Assembly: GCA_002749535.1 (NCBI GenBank)
Contig: MZZL01000402.1
Span: forward strand, 310,001 to 374,000
Reading direction: 5' to 3'
From: Apophysomyces variabilis
Lineage: Eukaryota; Mucoromycota; Mucoromycetes; Mucorales; Mucoraceae
DNA: 64,000 bases
In this document: piece by piece, positions 13,983 to 25,437 of the stretch
How positions within the stretch are numbered: position 1 is the stretch's first letter
Layout: each line of letters starts with the position of its first letter
The notes under the pieces: generated by a model
Databases searched by the model: none
Told to the model about the DNA's origin: nothing
What the model saw: the letters and a program-made list of their open reading frames with translations, nothing else
Translations under genes and position numbers: made by a program

Positions 13983-15004
13983 ATGGCTTCCGATATACCT
14001 TTCCTTCTATTCGTACCCTTGCTTGTCTGTTTGTTCGGCATCGCCGTTCTACTAGAAATACGCAAACGCCAGAACGATCCAAACTATCATCAGACTTCTT
14101 TCTATACTGAGCAAACGCAATATGATGATGGCAGGACCGTGCTGAGTGAAGACGATCTCAGTGAACCAGATAATAACGGCAATACAGAGGATGCAGCTGA
14201 GGGATCTTCGTCCGCAGTGCGTGTGAAGCCCATTGGCAAGAAGAAGGCCGAGAAATTGAGACGCAAGGAACAAATGCGCCAGTACAGAGAAGTAAGAGAC
14301 AATGTTCATGCAAGGACGATGTACGTTCTAAATAGGGTTGACTAGTACATGAACCAGCAAAATGAGGCACGAAGAATTCAGGAGGAGATTTTGGAAGAAG
14401 AGTTTAAACGAAAAAAAGCTGAGGACTCTATTCGACGTGAAGAAGAGGTAAACATTCACAACTGCGCTACTAAGGAAATCCTTATTTTGTTGTGTTTGGT
14501 GCGATTGCAGATGGAAATTCGTCGCAGAGCACTCGAGAAGAAAAGAAAACAGGCAGAGGCTGAACGTCAGGAGAAAGAAAAAGCAGCGGCTAAGGAAATG
14601 AAACAAAAAAGAGCACTGTATAATAAATATAGCGCCAAAGTTAAAAGTGTTGTCCAGGTAAAAGAAACAGATCCGTGCACAATATAGGTTTCTGATAGGA
14701 GCATATTAAGGATCTTCGCGTCTGTGCACTAGACCAAGTAGGTTACATAACAGGTCTCGCAGACGAGGTAGGAAAACTATTATAGCTGAATAAGGATCGT
14801 CATTGATCGTGTTGTGAACAGGAAGTGCACGACATCCTACAGGTATTATGTACCGAAGATCCAGATTTTGGGTTGTCACTGTGGTCGGATTCAACGTTTC
14901 TATACGTCACGAAAGATGACTACACCAGATTTACAAAGCATATGGCCCAACACGGGAGTATACCGATTAAAAACGGTTTGCTTACATTATTAAACGACTA
15001 CTAA
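13983..15004 (+). CDS. DDRGK1: DDRGK1/UFBP1-like ER-anchored protein
   Basis: Five exons (13983-14291, 14346-14447, 14511-14657, 14711-14767, 14822-15004) give 265 aa. Residues 1-30 are a signal-anchor (FLLFVPLLVCLFGIAVLLEI). Residues about 70-170 are a long charged coiled coil starting IGKKKAEKLRRKE, the same block as in animal DDRGK1. The C-terminus resembles the winged-helix/PCI region (FLYVTKDDYTRFTKHMAQHG, compare FIYITPEEL...RQRGRVSI). In animals DDRGK1 recruits the UFM1 E3 ligase to the ER. The literal DDRGK motif is not present here (SDSTF stands at that point), so the assignment rests on architecture and the flanking similarity. Its stop overlaps the convergent ankyrin gene. Confidence 0.65.
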
Positions 15005-15891
15005 ATTTCAATCCTATCAATCATGTCCTTCAACCCTTTCATCACCTTTAAACCCTGGTCGGAACCTTCGATACCGGGTTCTTCCTTCAGCCCTACCGCT
15101 GATAGTTTTGAAACCAATTCATCCAATTCGTTCGCTGCATTCATGTCATTCTTGGCAACGTAATGCTTCAAGAGTTCCACGATCTATAGTTGCCAATGTT
15201 TGAGTAAGCCAGCCAATTATTACCGTTCTCCTTTTTTCTTTTCCCTGTGAAGAGATGCGCAACCTGAAGAACTTGATCCAAGCAGTGAGATCCTGCACTG
15301 CCATCCCGATGTTGTCTTATAAGCATATCCAATCGTGATTGTGCCATACTTAATGGTGATCGAAGAGCAACCTGGCCTTTAGATGAACGAATTTGAGCAC
15401 CTGGCATGTCAAAAACAAAACAGAAAGGTTGAATATCATGTACATTCTAATTTATCTTGTGGCATTTACCAGCCTCCAGCAGTACCAGCACTGTTTCAAC
15501 ATTGTTTGAGATCACCGCTAGGTCTAACGGTTTGTTCCCGACAATATCACCTACAGGATTATTCACATCTGCACCGTTCTTAATTAGTGCTCGAACCACA
15601 TCGGCTTTCCCCGCTGCGCAGGCAATGAGGAGAGGAGTTCGCATTTTTGAGTCTCGTAACTTGTCAGGGTGACATTTATTGTTATTGATCCAGTCTGCGA
15701 CTGTTAAATTATATAACCCATACTGATTAACACGTTTATTCAACACTTTCTGATGCTTTACCATGGTTGACATCCATTCCCAACAGCTTTTCAACGTCTA
15801 TGCGATCAACCAACATTTTCTTCAGCTTACTAGAAGCTTCATGGCGACCGGAAACATGTTTTATCCGTCCGTCGACGGTTTTGCGAAGCAT
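15001..15891 (-). CDS. ANKRD54: Ankyrin-repeat protein, ANKRD54-like
   Basis: Four exons on the minus strand (15762-15891, 15470-15700, 15264-15400, 15001-15183) give 226 aa. Two ankyrin repeats are clear: RTPLLIACAAGKADVVRALI with KNGADVNNPVGD, and NKPLDLAVISNNVETVLVLL. After the repeats comes a helix (SRLDMLIRQHRDG) and a C-terminal segment IVELLKHYVAKNDMNAANEL DELVSKL that parallels the ANKRD54 tail. ANKRD54 family members are adaptor proteins; a fungal role is not established. The ATG at 15891 is the first in frame that I could support. Stop TAG is 15001-15003, so it overlaps the last bases of the DDRGK1-like gene tail to tail. Confidence 0.72.
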
Positions 15892-16162
15892 TAGAAGAAG
15901 TGTGGAGATATGGACAAAAACGGTGCTTTTTTAACGTGACCCCAGTTGGGCTAAATGCGTGTGCAACCGGCCAATTTCAGCAGAAGCCAGAGTCAATGAT
16001 CACGAGGCAGGCAATGACAAGTCAGATGCCTTTCCCCACCACATTTGAATACCGTTTTCTCGTGGCTGTTATCATGCTTTCAGTTGGAGTCACAAAGCGG
16101 CACTGATAAAAAAAACATGGGGTTTGGATTCCACTTTTTGATTCTTTTCCTTTCTCTTCCTT

Positions 16163-17832
16163 ATGATTCATACATTCTTACTTGCTATTGTTTTATTGCT
16201 TGCACGCTGTTTAGCATATGGCGGAAATTTACAGCAGCCTTTGATCCGCACTGACGTCTGCGATCCGGATATTCTTCCGTTCGCCCGATCGTGGACTTTG
16301 GCTTTGGATCGTCTGTACAACACTTTTTCGGCACATAAACACACTGACTGCCCAATCTCTTTGCCTCTTTTTGATTGCCCACCTTATTATTCCGATGATT
16401 CACTGAAAGATGTCTACCACCTAAGACCACAAGTACGTCTTACTTTATCTGCTGACTTGACACGACTGACTTAACGTTAACATAAAGGACATTAAATCTA
16501 TCATTGCTTTGGGTGATAGTATTACTGCTGGCTATGGAATGATATCCAGTCTGTACAATATCATCCAACCCTTTTTGCATCCCAATTTATGTTTCTATTG
16601 TAGAACGTCCTCCGTTGTCGTGTGCATTGGAATATCGAGGCAAAGTTTTCTCTTCAGGAGCCGACCCTGGTGAATATAGCATCGCTAACTTCCTTAGCCG
16701 ATATCAGAACGAAGTGCCAGTGGGAGCACCCACTGGAGTAACAATCCCGCTTTCACGAGGCAAAGGCCTTAACCTGGCGGTAAGGATAAATTGGAGGAAA
16801 AATCAAGTTTACAAAGATTAATCCTTTGCACTGCAAATCAGGTCAGTGGCGCGAGAGTGCATGAATTAACGACCCAGGTTTCGCATCTTGTGCGATTGCT
16901 TCGATCGCGACATTATGCAGATATTCAGAACGATTGGAAGTTGATCACCATATTCATTGGTGCCAATAATGTGTGTGTGCTATGCACACCACCAATGACG
17001 CGATTGCCACAACTTGCTGATGCTGAAGCCTTTGAAGAACATACGCGGGCTGCACTGGAACAACTGAGGAAGCATGTGAGAAAGTCATTCGTAAACCTCG
17101 TTGGCCTATTCAATGTAGGTGAATATGTAACGAAAGACTGTGTTTACACATGGGTGAACTGGGGTTGTTGGGTTGTGGTTGGTTAGATTACGGGTGTGTA
17201 TGAGGCTGCGCGTGAGGATTTGTATTGCCGATTCATTCTGGATCCAGGACACATGGTCATTTGTTCATGTTTACAAGGCAATGAAAAGGAACGCCAAGGT
17301 TGGTCGGAGGCCGATTTGATGTTTCTCGTTTATTTTTATTCTTTTGTTTCTCTGTTGGCTGATCGTTCCATATGTAGCTGCCGATCTCGTGGTCCGAGAA
17401 TACAATCTGAGACTTCAAAAACTAGCTCTTGAGTATCAAGCTTTGAATGATAGCGAATTTACTGTAGTATACCAGCCAGGGTTCACACTCTTTCCAGTAG
17501 CGGAATACAAGCAAGGTTACTTAAGCCGCATTGACTGGTTTGTTCTACACCATGGCAGGGGTAGGGGGGGGGCAAAAAGATGATCTGACCTTTTGGATGT
17601 TTGCTTTGCTTTTTATTTTAGTTTCCACCCAAATTTGTGTGCCAATCAGGTTATGGCGATGGTATTGTGGAATGTAAGTATGCAGCAATGAGTATATTTT
17701 TGTTTTTAGGATAGACTTATCTTTTTGCCTTTCCAGAACATGTTCTCAAATCAAGAAGAGAAATTGGAGCCTTACGATTTGAATAATGTCCGTTTTAAAT
17801 GTCCAGGACCAGATCGACCCTATCTTCAATAA
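16163..17832 (+). CDS. PLB1: Secreted SGNH-family phospholipase B (PLB1-like)
   Basis: GDSL/SGNH esterase of the membrane-associated phospholipase B1 type, which removes acyl chains from phospholipids. Eight exons (16163-16432, 16488-16548, 16604-16779, 16842-17114, 17187-17298, 17378-17537, 17622-17673, 17737-17832) give 399 aa. It begins with a signal peptide (MIHTFLLAIVLLLARCLAYG). The catalytic blocks are all present: ALGDSITAGYG (block I, nucleophile Ser), SGARVHELTTQV, FIGANNVC (block III Asn) and a split IDC/FHPN (block V Asp and His) restored by the splice 17537/17622. Exon 2 uses a weak GTCTGT donor, needed for phase. It should act in the secretory pathway or outside the cell. No C-terminal membrane anchor is seen. 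Confidence 0.88.
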
Positions 17833-17977
17833 ACTATTTCCAGTATCTTAATGTATGCCAAATCCCGCACGCGCAACGTGACACGACCTATTTTCGCAAA
17901 GGAAAGAAAAAAAAAAAGGAAGGTTGCTTCTGCGAAGTCTTGCTTTTCTCTTTTCTCTCTCTCCATTGTTTACTTCC

Positions 17978-18766
17978 ATGTTCCGTTCGCGCTCAAGTAG
18001 GCAACAGGAATCGTCGCTTTCATCCGGGAAAGCATCGATTATCAGCAACAAGCTGGAATCGGCTTCACAGCCATCAGAGAATACTGTCCCCTTAGGGTTA
18101 GATCATAGCGAAAGCAAGTCCCCCACACCTGACACAGAGGACGAAGTGCCTGTTCCAAAACAAGAAGATAATACGATTACCATTGAGTCCATGTCTGCGG
18201 TAATTGCAGCCGCAGTCCAGATGTCCGCTACATCCAATATGGGCGGGGCCCCTTCATCACTTTCCATGGGTCATGCATCGATCGTCCCGTCAACAACAGC
18301 AACAGCAACAACAAAGACAAATAAAGCCAAGCGACGTTTATCTTCACGTTTATTTTCTGCAGGTTGGAAAAAGCAAGAAGAAGTAGCTGTTGTACCTGAA
18401 GAGGAGGAGACAACCAGCAGGAGCAGTGGCTCTTCACGAAGCAGTTCAACTGGCGGCAACGTATCCCCAAGAACTTCCTCCGGTTCGGCTTCTTCCAGTT
18501 ATGGTTCTGCTCGGTTCACTTGGCTCACCGGAAAGCCTGTAGCTGCTACAACAACAACAACGGGCAACAGCACTATGACGGCAGAAAATCCACAACAACA
18601 AAAAGCGCCTGCTCTGGATGATGGGCGTGATGAATTATTGTATCGTGGTATTCATGTCAAGGAAATTAAATCGACCTTAAAAACCATGGTTATTCCGGAC
18701 AATGTGCGTAATCCTATGCCAGAAGTCAAATTAGAGCGACCAGGTTTCGCTCGCATTAATTACTAG
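17978..18766 (+). CDS. Hypothetical low-complexity protein with a conserved-looking C-terminal tail
   Basis: Single-exon ORF of 262 aa from the ATG at 17978; the frame is open further up (17924), but that part reads as a pyrimidine-tract leader. I do not recognise the family. About 200 residues are Ser/Thr/Gln-rich with short runs, including an ACA/CAG-type microsatellite at 18290-18325. The last 45 residues are ordered and different in composition (DELLYRGIHVKEIKSTLKTM, PEVKLERPGFARINY), and look like a short binding motif. Disordered Ser-rich body plus a compact tail suggests a regulatory or scaffold protein (inference only). No membrane segment or catalytic motif is seen. Confidence 0.7.
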   Translation: MFRSRSSRQQESSLSSGKASIISNKLESASQPSENTVPLGLDHSESKSPTPDTEDEVPVPKQEDNTITIESMSAVIAAAVQMSATSNMGGAPSSLSMGHASIVPSTTATATTKTNKAKRRLSSRLFSAGWKKQEEVAVVPEEEETTSRSSGSSRSSSTGGNVSPRTSSGSASSSYGSARFTWLTGKPVAATTTTTGNSTMTAENPQQQKAPALDDGRDELLYRGIHVKEIKSTLKTMVIPDNVRNPMPEVKLERPGFARINY

Positions 18767-19009
18767 TTTCCCCCCTTTTTCCCGAAAAAACGTATATCAC
18801 CTTTCCCATATTTCCTGTGTTTATAACTGAAATTTATTCTGCAAATATAATTTATATCCTGTCCATGAACAGAAGAAGAAGAAGATTTACAAAGGGTCAC
18901 AAAGAGAAGGAATACGGGTAAAAAAAAAATAGAATGGGGTTCGATTTTATCACCGTACAGGCGACGTGACTCTTGACCGTTTTTCAGTACACTTTCCTTC
19001 CGAACGCTC

Positions 19010-22000
19010 ATGGTCACGCTAAAAGACATTTTGCGTTCTGCTACCCATTCTATTCGGCATGCTACGGTTGATTCTGACGGTCAATCAACTCTGGACGCAA
19101 TCGACATGTACCTCGACGAACAAGCCGGGGACGACGGTACTCCAAACGTCGCCCTTGGTTCCGGTGACGCAGCAGCGATCGAACGATTATCAGCCGAACT
19201 ATTGGCTTTATGTGAACAAACTGTATTGTCACAACCGACAGTAGCCCTTGTATCGTCCAAACCAGAAGCTGTACGAGTACATAATCAGCATTACTTGATC
19301 TTGCGCTTCGTCCACGCGCTACTACCTATCCTGCGTCCACTGCATATCTTTCAAGACTGGTGGATACCTGTATTGAAACCCATCCTGACCACAGCGTCCT
19401 ATACTGACCAGATAAAAAATGAAGCACGTGCGATTATATCCGACTGTTTGATTATGGAACAGCAACTATGTCGTTCAGAACAGGTGTCGGAACCAAAGTA
19501 TTGTAAAATGATTATAGATCAATATCTTGCATGGGCAGAAAACTATCACAAGCGTGAGGAAAATAGTATGGAGTTGTTGGATAAGTCTTACGAACGCGAT
19601 GACACTAGTCGGATGAGACTACAGCACCAAGCATTACTTGATTTGGAGCAGGACGTTTGGTCAAAAAACCTCAAATCCATCCTGCTCCACTTGGGTGCAG
19701 CGGAAACAAAGGTAAAGAGCTAAATAGTCTATTGGTTATTAAGATAATGTCACGTAATGTCACCGGACATATGTAGCCATTTTTTATGTTACTTGATGAT
19801 TATTTCCTGTCAAGTAAACATCGATTACAGATTGTATACTTGTTGAGCGAATTCATGCTGCGAAAGGTAAGTTAGCCTTTCAGCTTCCATATTGACTCAA
19901 GCGTTAACTGATGAATTTTAGCGCACTCATTTGCATGAAATATTAGAGACGCCTTTGTTTCAATCCATGTTGAAGTCATTGATGGTACCGATTATTCCGT
20001 CTAGTTCTCCTGCATTAACTTGCTCTTTCTTTTAGTATGATAATTCCACCACACTGATTGCTATTTCTGTCACAAACATGATCATGCTTTTACCACGAAT
20101 TTGTACTTCTCTACCAGCATATTTACCGCAGTTATTTTACATCTTTGCAAGAGCCATTTGTTGGGATCAGCTGCGAGATCTTAGGAAAAAGCAAAATGCC
20201 CAACCTTCTTCAACATTTTCCCCACCAACCAGGACTATTAGCAACTGGGATTGTTTAGGTAAAGTTTAATCAACTTTTGTTGACGTATATATGAGATGCT
20301 TAATCGGATATAGACTACACATTTTCAAAACTATCTGCACCCCCATCTAATCCTCAGACCGGTCCATTTTTTACATCGCTTTATGGACTTTATCCTTGCA
20401 ATTTTTTGAAGTTCTTGCATAAACCTTATGCCTATTTCGCCGATAATCAATTTGAAATCCCTGAAGAGTTTGATGAGGAGACATTCCGGTCACGGACAAT
20501 TGTAGGTTGCAAAAGAAAGTTTTATGCTAGGCGCTTATATCTTTTCTGCAGACACAAGTACAACGGCATATGCTGCATCCAAACCTGGTAGCCATGGATG
20601 CCGATACTGAACTAACAGATCGTTCTCGTTGGATGAAAATGGAACCTCCAGACGTTATCGCTCAAATAATGAGTCTGGATCTAACCAATGCTGCTTCACG
20701 GGTTGCATTCAGTGTCGATGCAGGTACAGGACGGAACCAACAGCTGGATTTGTTGGACGAAACTGTATGGGCCCATACAGGACAGGTGTCTGAAGTGCCA
20801 ACCCCTTTGCAGCCTGCGCATGCTCCCGGAAGCGAGCCACCCGTGAACAATAAAGACCAAGAACCGGAATGCTTGGAGAAGAAGCCTAAACCGGTAGTCA
20901 TAAATAGCATTCTAAACGTCCACAAGGCTCTAAAAAGTGGAGCGGAAGTGTTGGTCGGAGAGGATATCTGGGTAAGGTCGAAAAACCTGTTAGAACAAGG
21001 ACTAAATTGAAGTTATTCCAAGGATGCCGGATTGGAACGTTTTACATCGCCTTCGCCCTCAGCATCCAACTCCCCTTTGCTTCCTGAATCCAGTTCATTA
21101 ACTGCTGCTGCTGTTGCTGCTGCTGGTAGCACAACTTCGCCAGTCGCATCAACCAGCATTCTAGCACAACCGGGAGAGAGCGATTCAGCGAGTTCTGAGA
21201 CAAAGTTTCTTATTGCTGCATTAAAACGCGAAGTGCTGCTATTACGGAATGAGTTAAACTTTGAGCTGTTCCTTAAGCAACAACACCTTCAACATATTGG
21301 ACGTCTTCATCGCGAACACGTATTTGATAGCTCTGTTGAGGCCGAAAGACAGCAACTGGTAGGATAACTGACAACCATATTTGTCCCATTGATATGTCAC
21401 CTAGTATAACACAACTCGCATGCTGAAAGCACAACTAAATCAAACCACTGCTGCGCTCGAAAGTCTTAAAGCGGAGACAGCCATGACAAAACAAAAGCAT
21501 ATCAAGTGGGAGGACGAGCAATCAGGGAAGTTGCGTTATTACCGTGAAGCACGTAAAGAATGGCAAAGCCAAATGGAAGCTGCAAGACAAAAATTGACGG
21601 AATATGAGAAATGTCTGGCGGAACAGAGCGAGCAATTGAAAGATGCACGCCGCCAGTAAGTGTTAACGAGTGTTTCCAATGCATCCTGGTTACTCTTCAT
21701 TATCGTCCTTTAACATTTTCTAGGATTTTCAATTTAGAGAACGAGCAACAGACTCATAAGCCCATGCTAGAGAAAGTGACAGAATATGAACACCGTGTGA
21801 AACAGCTGACGCAACAAATGCTGCTTTGGTAACGATGGAGTTAGACGCATAGACTACATTGGTCGGTCTATTTACCTTCTTTCATTTTCTTGTTAGGGAG
21901 GAGGATACAGCCCATTTGGAAGAACAAAAACGTTATATTAAGGGGCTGCTATCGCAATGGTGGAGTATGGAGGAATTGGTAAATAGCCTTCAAGCCGAGA

Positions 22001-22512
22001 ATAGAAAGCTCCAAGACCATCAGAGGTAAGGTGATATGTTAAGGGCAAAACACAGGTCTTAAACCGAATGCATCTGTAGTCAACAAGAGTCCGAATTAGC
22101 GAAAATGAAGCTACAACTAGATGAATGGCAAAGAAAAGCTAGCCAACTCGATTTGCCTCCAGTAGCACAAAAGGTATAGTAAAGCCTAACATATGGTTAT
22201 TACAAGATCTAACAAGAAATAAGCAAACGGACATACCTCCCAAGACCAAAGAAATGGAGCAACTACGTGATACCATGCATGAGCTGAGGGAGAAAGTAGA
22301 ACTGTTAGAGGTAAGGCATAGATATCCTTTAGCGATTTGTCTCACAACCAGGAACAACATAGATGGAGAAACTGCATTGGCAATCAGAGTTAGAGTTAGC
22401 AAGGTATACAGCAAAAAGAGAGACGATAAAAATGGAGACAGATGGGGCCCAGGAGGCCATCAGCGCCCTTGCACCGGAAGAAGGCGCTCTTCCGCCAGTT
22501 GACGAGAACTAA
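19010..22512 (+). CDS. TSC1: Hamartin, tuberous sclerosis complex subunit 1
   Basis: Scaffold subunit of the TSC1-TSC2 complex, the GAP that holds Rheb inactive and so restrains TORC1. Exon 1 (19010-19711) encodes an alpha-solenoid N-terminus (YLILRFVHALLPILRPLHIF). More helical exons follow (LLSEFMLRKRTHLHEILETP, TNMIMLLPRICTSLPAYLPQ, SLYGLYPCNFLKFLHKPYAY, the typical hamartin block). Next comes a disordered Ala/Ser-rich linker (21010-21200, with a GCT/CTG repeat coding AAAVAAAG) and a C-terminal coiled coil (about 21210-22400, e.g. FELFLKQQHLQHIGRLHREH). The last exon ends PPVDEN at TAA 22510-22512. About a dozen 45-80 nt introns interrupt it. The gene is known in fission yeast and basal fungi but is lost in budding yeast. 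Confidence 0.9.
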
Positions 22513-23010
22513 ATGTTTTTTTGATGTATTCATACCCGTATATATTCCACGAAAAATAATAACATACTGCATTTTGTGATCCCGCTTCCTATGTAACAAT
22601 AGAAATAATGTATGTAAAAACAAAATAGCACCAATGTCTGAAGCGAGAGAAAGAAAAACAGGGCTTTTTCGCAGGAAATTTTCTCTTTTAACGTCCTGGC
22701 GTCAATATCATCTACACTGGTTTACTGAATGCAACTTTACATTACTGTAAATCTACTCTACGTCTATTAAATGAGACTTATATTGAAAGGAAGTTGCTCG
22801 GGTAAGTCTTTTCATATAGAAAAGGTTATGCTTTGGGTAAAGGTGACCGTATATCACTACTCTATCTCTTTGAATTATCTTGAAGTATGTTCAATGGCCT
22901 AGTAAGAGAAGCCAAAAATAAAAAAAATTTATAAGTTGCCAATTGACAGTAACAGTGCTAAGTAACTGAAGTATCACGAAAAGAAACGAAAAAACGAGAT
23001 TCTTCCTCAT
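22513..23010. other. Convergent intergenic, 498 bp
   Basis: Lies between the stops of TSC1 (+) and PNC1 (-). It is AT-rich with no ORF of note and should contain both 3' ends. Confidence 0.5.
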
Positions 23011-23951
23011 TTAAGAAGTGCCTCCAGACGAGAGGTATTTTGATATAAAGGATGGATTATCAATACCTGTCACCTGCACGCCTTTTGATTGTAGATGGGC
23101 CATCGTAGGCTCGAAATCATTAGGCACCACTCCTCGAGTCCCTTCTTTTACTAGAATGGGATGGAATCCAAATTTGACAGCATCAATGCATGTCATCTTG
23201 ACGCAGTAGTCTGCGGCTAGACCAACCACAATGACCGTCTCGATAGAGTGCTGATGCAATATTTTGGATAGCTTAGTTATTTCAGCATATTGATTATCCG
23301 CGAAAGCACTGTAGGAATCCACAAAACGGTTGGCTCCCTGTACGAGAGTGTGATTATCGTTTTACGATAAAGGATGTCTCTCTTGTTCTATGGTTTTTGC
23401 TGTACCTTTTGCACAACAAAATCAATGGAGGACAGATCCATCTCCGCGCATAGCTCAGCACCTTTCGATCCTTGCTATGTCAATAACAAATAATAAGTGA
23501 ACGTTCCATATCAAATGCTCTTTTCTCTTTTTTAAGTTAAAGAGTGTATTCTTTGAATTAGTGCCTACCACACAATGATCTGGCCACAACGTTTGTTGGG
23601 AAGATTGACCTTCGTATTGCAAGGTGATGCTATCAAAGACTTTCTTACCGGAATGATTTGAGGCAAAGCTAACATGGTCTTTTGGATGCCAATCCTACTC
23701 TCATAAATACGTAAACTCGCTATGGTATTCTTTGGTTTTTGGCGAACCTGAGTGGCCACGATAAGACCCCCTTGTGCTTTGATATCGCGAATGAGCTTAT
23801 TCACAACGGGCATAATTTTGGATGCTTCTGGCACCGGCAATGAGCCAGTTTCAAGAAAGTCGTATTGAATGTCCACAAGGATCAACGCTACTTTTCCATT
23901 CTAACATAATGTTCGAGGATCTGCTTTATTTCATGACCGCAGTCTTACCAT
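23011..23951 (-). CDS. PNC1: Nicotinamidase (isochorismatase-like hydrolase)
   Basis: Hydrolyses nicotinamide to nicotinic acid and ammonia in the NAD+ salvage pathway. Exons on the minus strand are 23949-23951, 23748-23900, 23569-23694, 23406-23474 and 23011-23337, giving 225 aa. The catalytic triad is visible: Asp in ILVDIQYDF, Lys in VVQKGANR and Cys in GLAADYCVKMT. The metal site is the D-x-H-x3-H of DWHPKDH. Reading through GTAAG near 23652 is required (SGKKVFD). The first exon is only the ATG codon, followed immediately by a GTAAGA donor; no in-frame ATG lies further up. It is divergent from TSNAX over 270 bp. Confidence 0.92.
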
Positions 23952-24186
23952 GTCAGCAAACGAGGCAATGGTGAGACAAAAGACGTCGGCTTTTTTTCCC
24001 CTTCTTTCGGGTCATACGTATCACACTATCAGACTGGACTGTCACGCTGTTAACACATTATGGACATTCAACAGTTCTTTATGACATCTCGCAATAGTCT
24101 GGATGCTCATGTAATAGAAATATGAACAGCCAATCACCATTGTTTGCTTATATGCCGCTTTGTTAGCACGATAGACGCGAACGCAT

Positions 24187-24193
24187 TATAAAA
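24187..24193 (+). promoter_or_regulatory. TATA box of the TSNAX gene
   Basis: TATAAAA lies 29 nt before the ATG at 24222, which would leave a very short 5' leader. Confidence 0.5.
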
Positions 24194-24221
24194 GTGTCGA
24201 GGTAGAAACAGAAAATCAAGC

Positions 24222-25369
24222 ATGATCAAACAAGTTGTTTCTCACTATGCGAGTGAAAAAAAAACTTGCTCAGAGATATTACGGCGCAAAGCAAGAAACT
24301 AGTATTTGCATTGCACCGGTTAGTTACAGCTTGCTATGCATAAAACAAAGATGATATGTACCAACAACCGACTTGTTAGCGCAACGCAGAAGTCCGGCAA
24401 AAGCAGTTTGAGCGAGCCACGCACAAAACAAAAGGAAATCCAGAAACTTTTTCGAGATTTGGCAACTGACATCCAAAATGTTCACTATCATCGGTAAGAT
24501 AGGCTAGTTTGGAAGCCTGGGTAAAGTATGCTCAGGCTTCTTGTTCATTACGATCCTGTTTGTAGTTATGCACGAAGCTTCTCTGGAGCATTTGAAGAAT
24601 ATGTACGTCATGGCTGGGAAGATGATGCCGTATGAAGCATGCAAACACTCATTCTTTCATCAGATCGAAGCATTGGCCTTCTTTCACTACATAGAGCATC
24701 AGCAACTGATTACAAAAGCACAGGTGGATCAGCACTTTACGGATGACGATCACGGACAGGTTGGAGGAAAAAAAAAGAGGAAACAGATGGGCATGCGGTC
24801 GTTTATTAACCATCATGAATATAGTGGATACGCGTACGCCCAGAGGATTATGTAAAGTAGACGAAGCAGAAACAGTTCGTTTTCTCATGGAGCACATGAT
24901 GGGATAGTTATTGGGTCTTGCCGATTTTACGGGCGAATTGATGCGCCATGCCATTAATGTTGTAGCAACGGGAAATTACCAACAAGCCATGGATATTTGC
25001 CGTTTTCTCCGCGATATTAGCTTTGGTGAGGCCAATGAAGGAAGAAAATGATGAGTACAAAAGATTGGAAGCTAAGACGGAAATGGGGGGTTCATAGATT
25101 TGGAACTCTTAGCAGGCACTAGTCTGCCAATACTGCAAAAGAAAATGGGAACTCTTCGTTCCAGCCTTCTTAAAGTAGAACGAGGTAATGGAATCAGGCT
25201 AAAAAGGGAAAAAAAACTGAGGATGTGAAGCTCATTAACGTGTTTTTCTTTGGGGGGAATAGCGTGTTATGCATTCCAAATCCGAGGCAGTGAGTACCCC
25301 AAGGAAATGTATCACACAATCATCCGTGAATGTCAAGCACGTTATGAGGAAGGAGAACAGCAGGAATAG
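24222..25369 (+). CDS. TSNAX: Translin-associated factor X (TRAX), with an apparent frame break in an A9 run
   Basis: Subunit of the translin-TRAX (C3PO) nucleic-acid-binding complex with RNase activity. Exons are 24222-24318, 24380-24493, 24566-24602, 24664-24759, 24825-24851, 24908-25025, 25098-25184 and 25263-25369. Matches to animal TRAX are clear: RDITAQSKKLVFALHR, FEEYIEALAFFHYIEHQQL, WIRVRPEDY/LLGLADFTGELMRH, ACYAFQIRGSEYPKEM. Exon 1 starts MIKQVVSHYASEKK in one frame, but RDITAQ continues in the -1 frame. The switch falls in nine A residues (24256-24264), so a base is missing, or the ribosome or polymerase slips there. The acidic catalytic residues were not checked individually. The stop is 68 bp from the convergent PTR2 stop. 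Confidence 0.82.
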
Positions 25370-25437
25370 AACGACTAATCGACATTATAAAAAAAACTTT
25401 TTATGTATGTATCGGGTTGTGCAGCAAATAAATAACT

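Noticed and set aside
24541..24855. 104-aa ORF starting MFITILFVV in the TSNAX region
   Set aside because: It reads partly through the intron 24603-24663 and the intron before WIRVRPEDY; the spliced frame matches the family much better.
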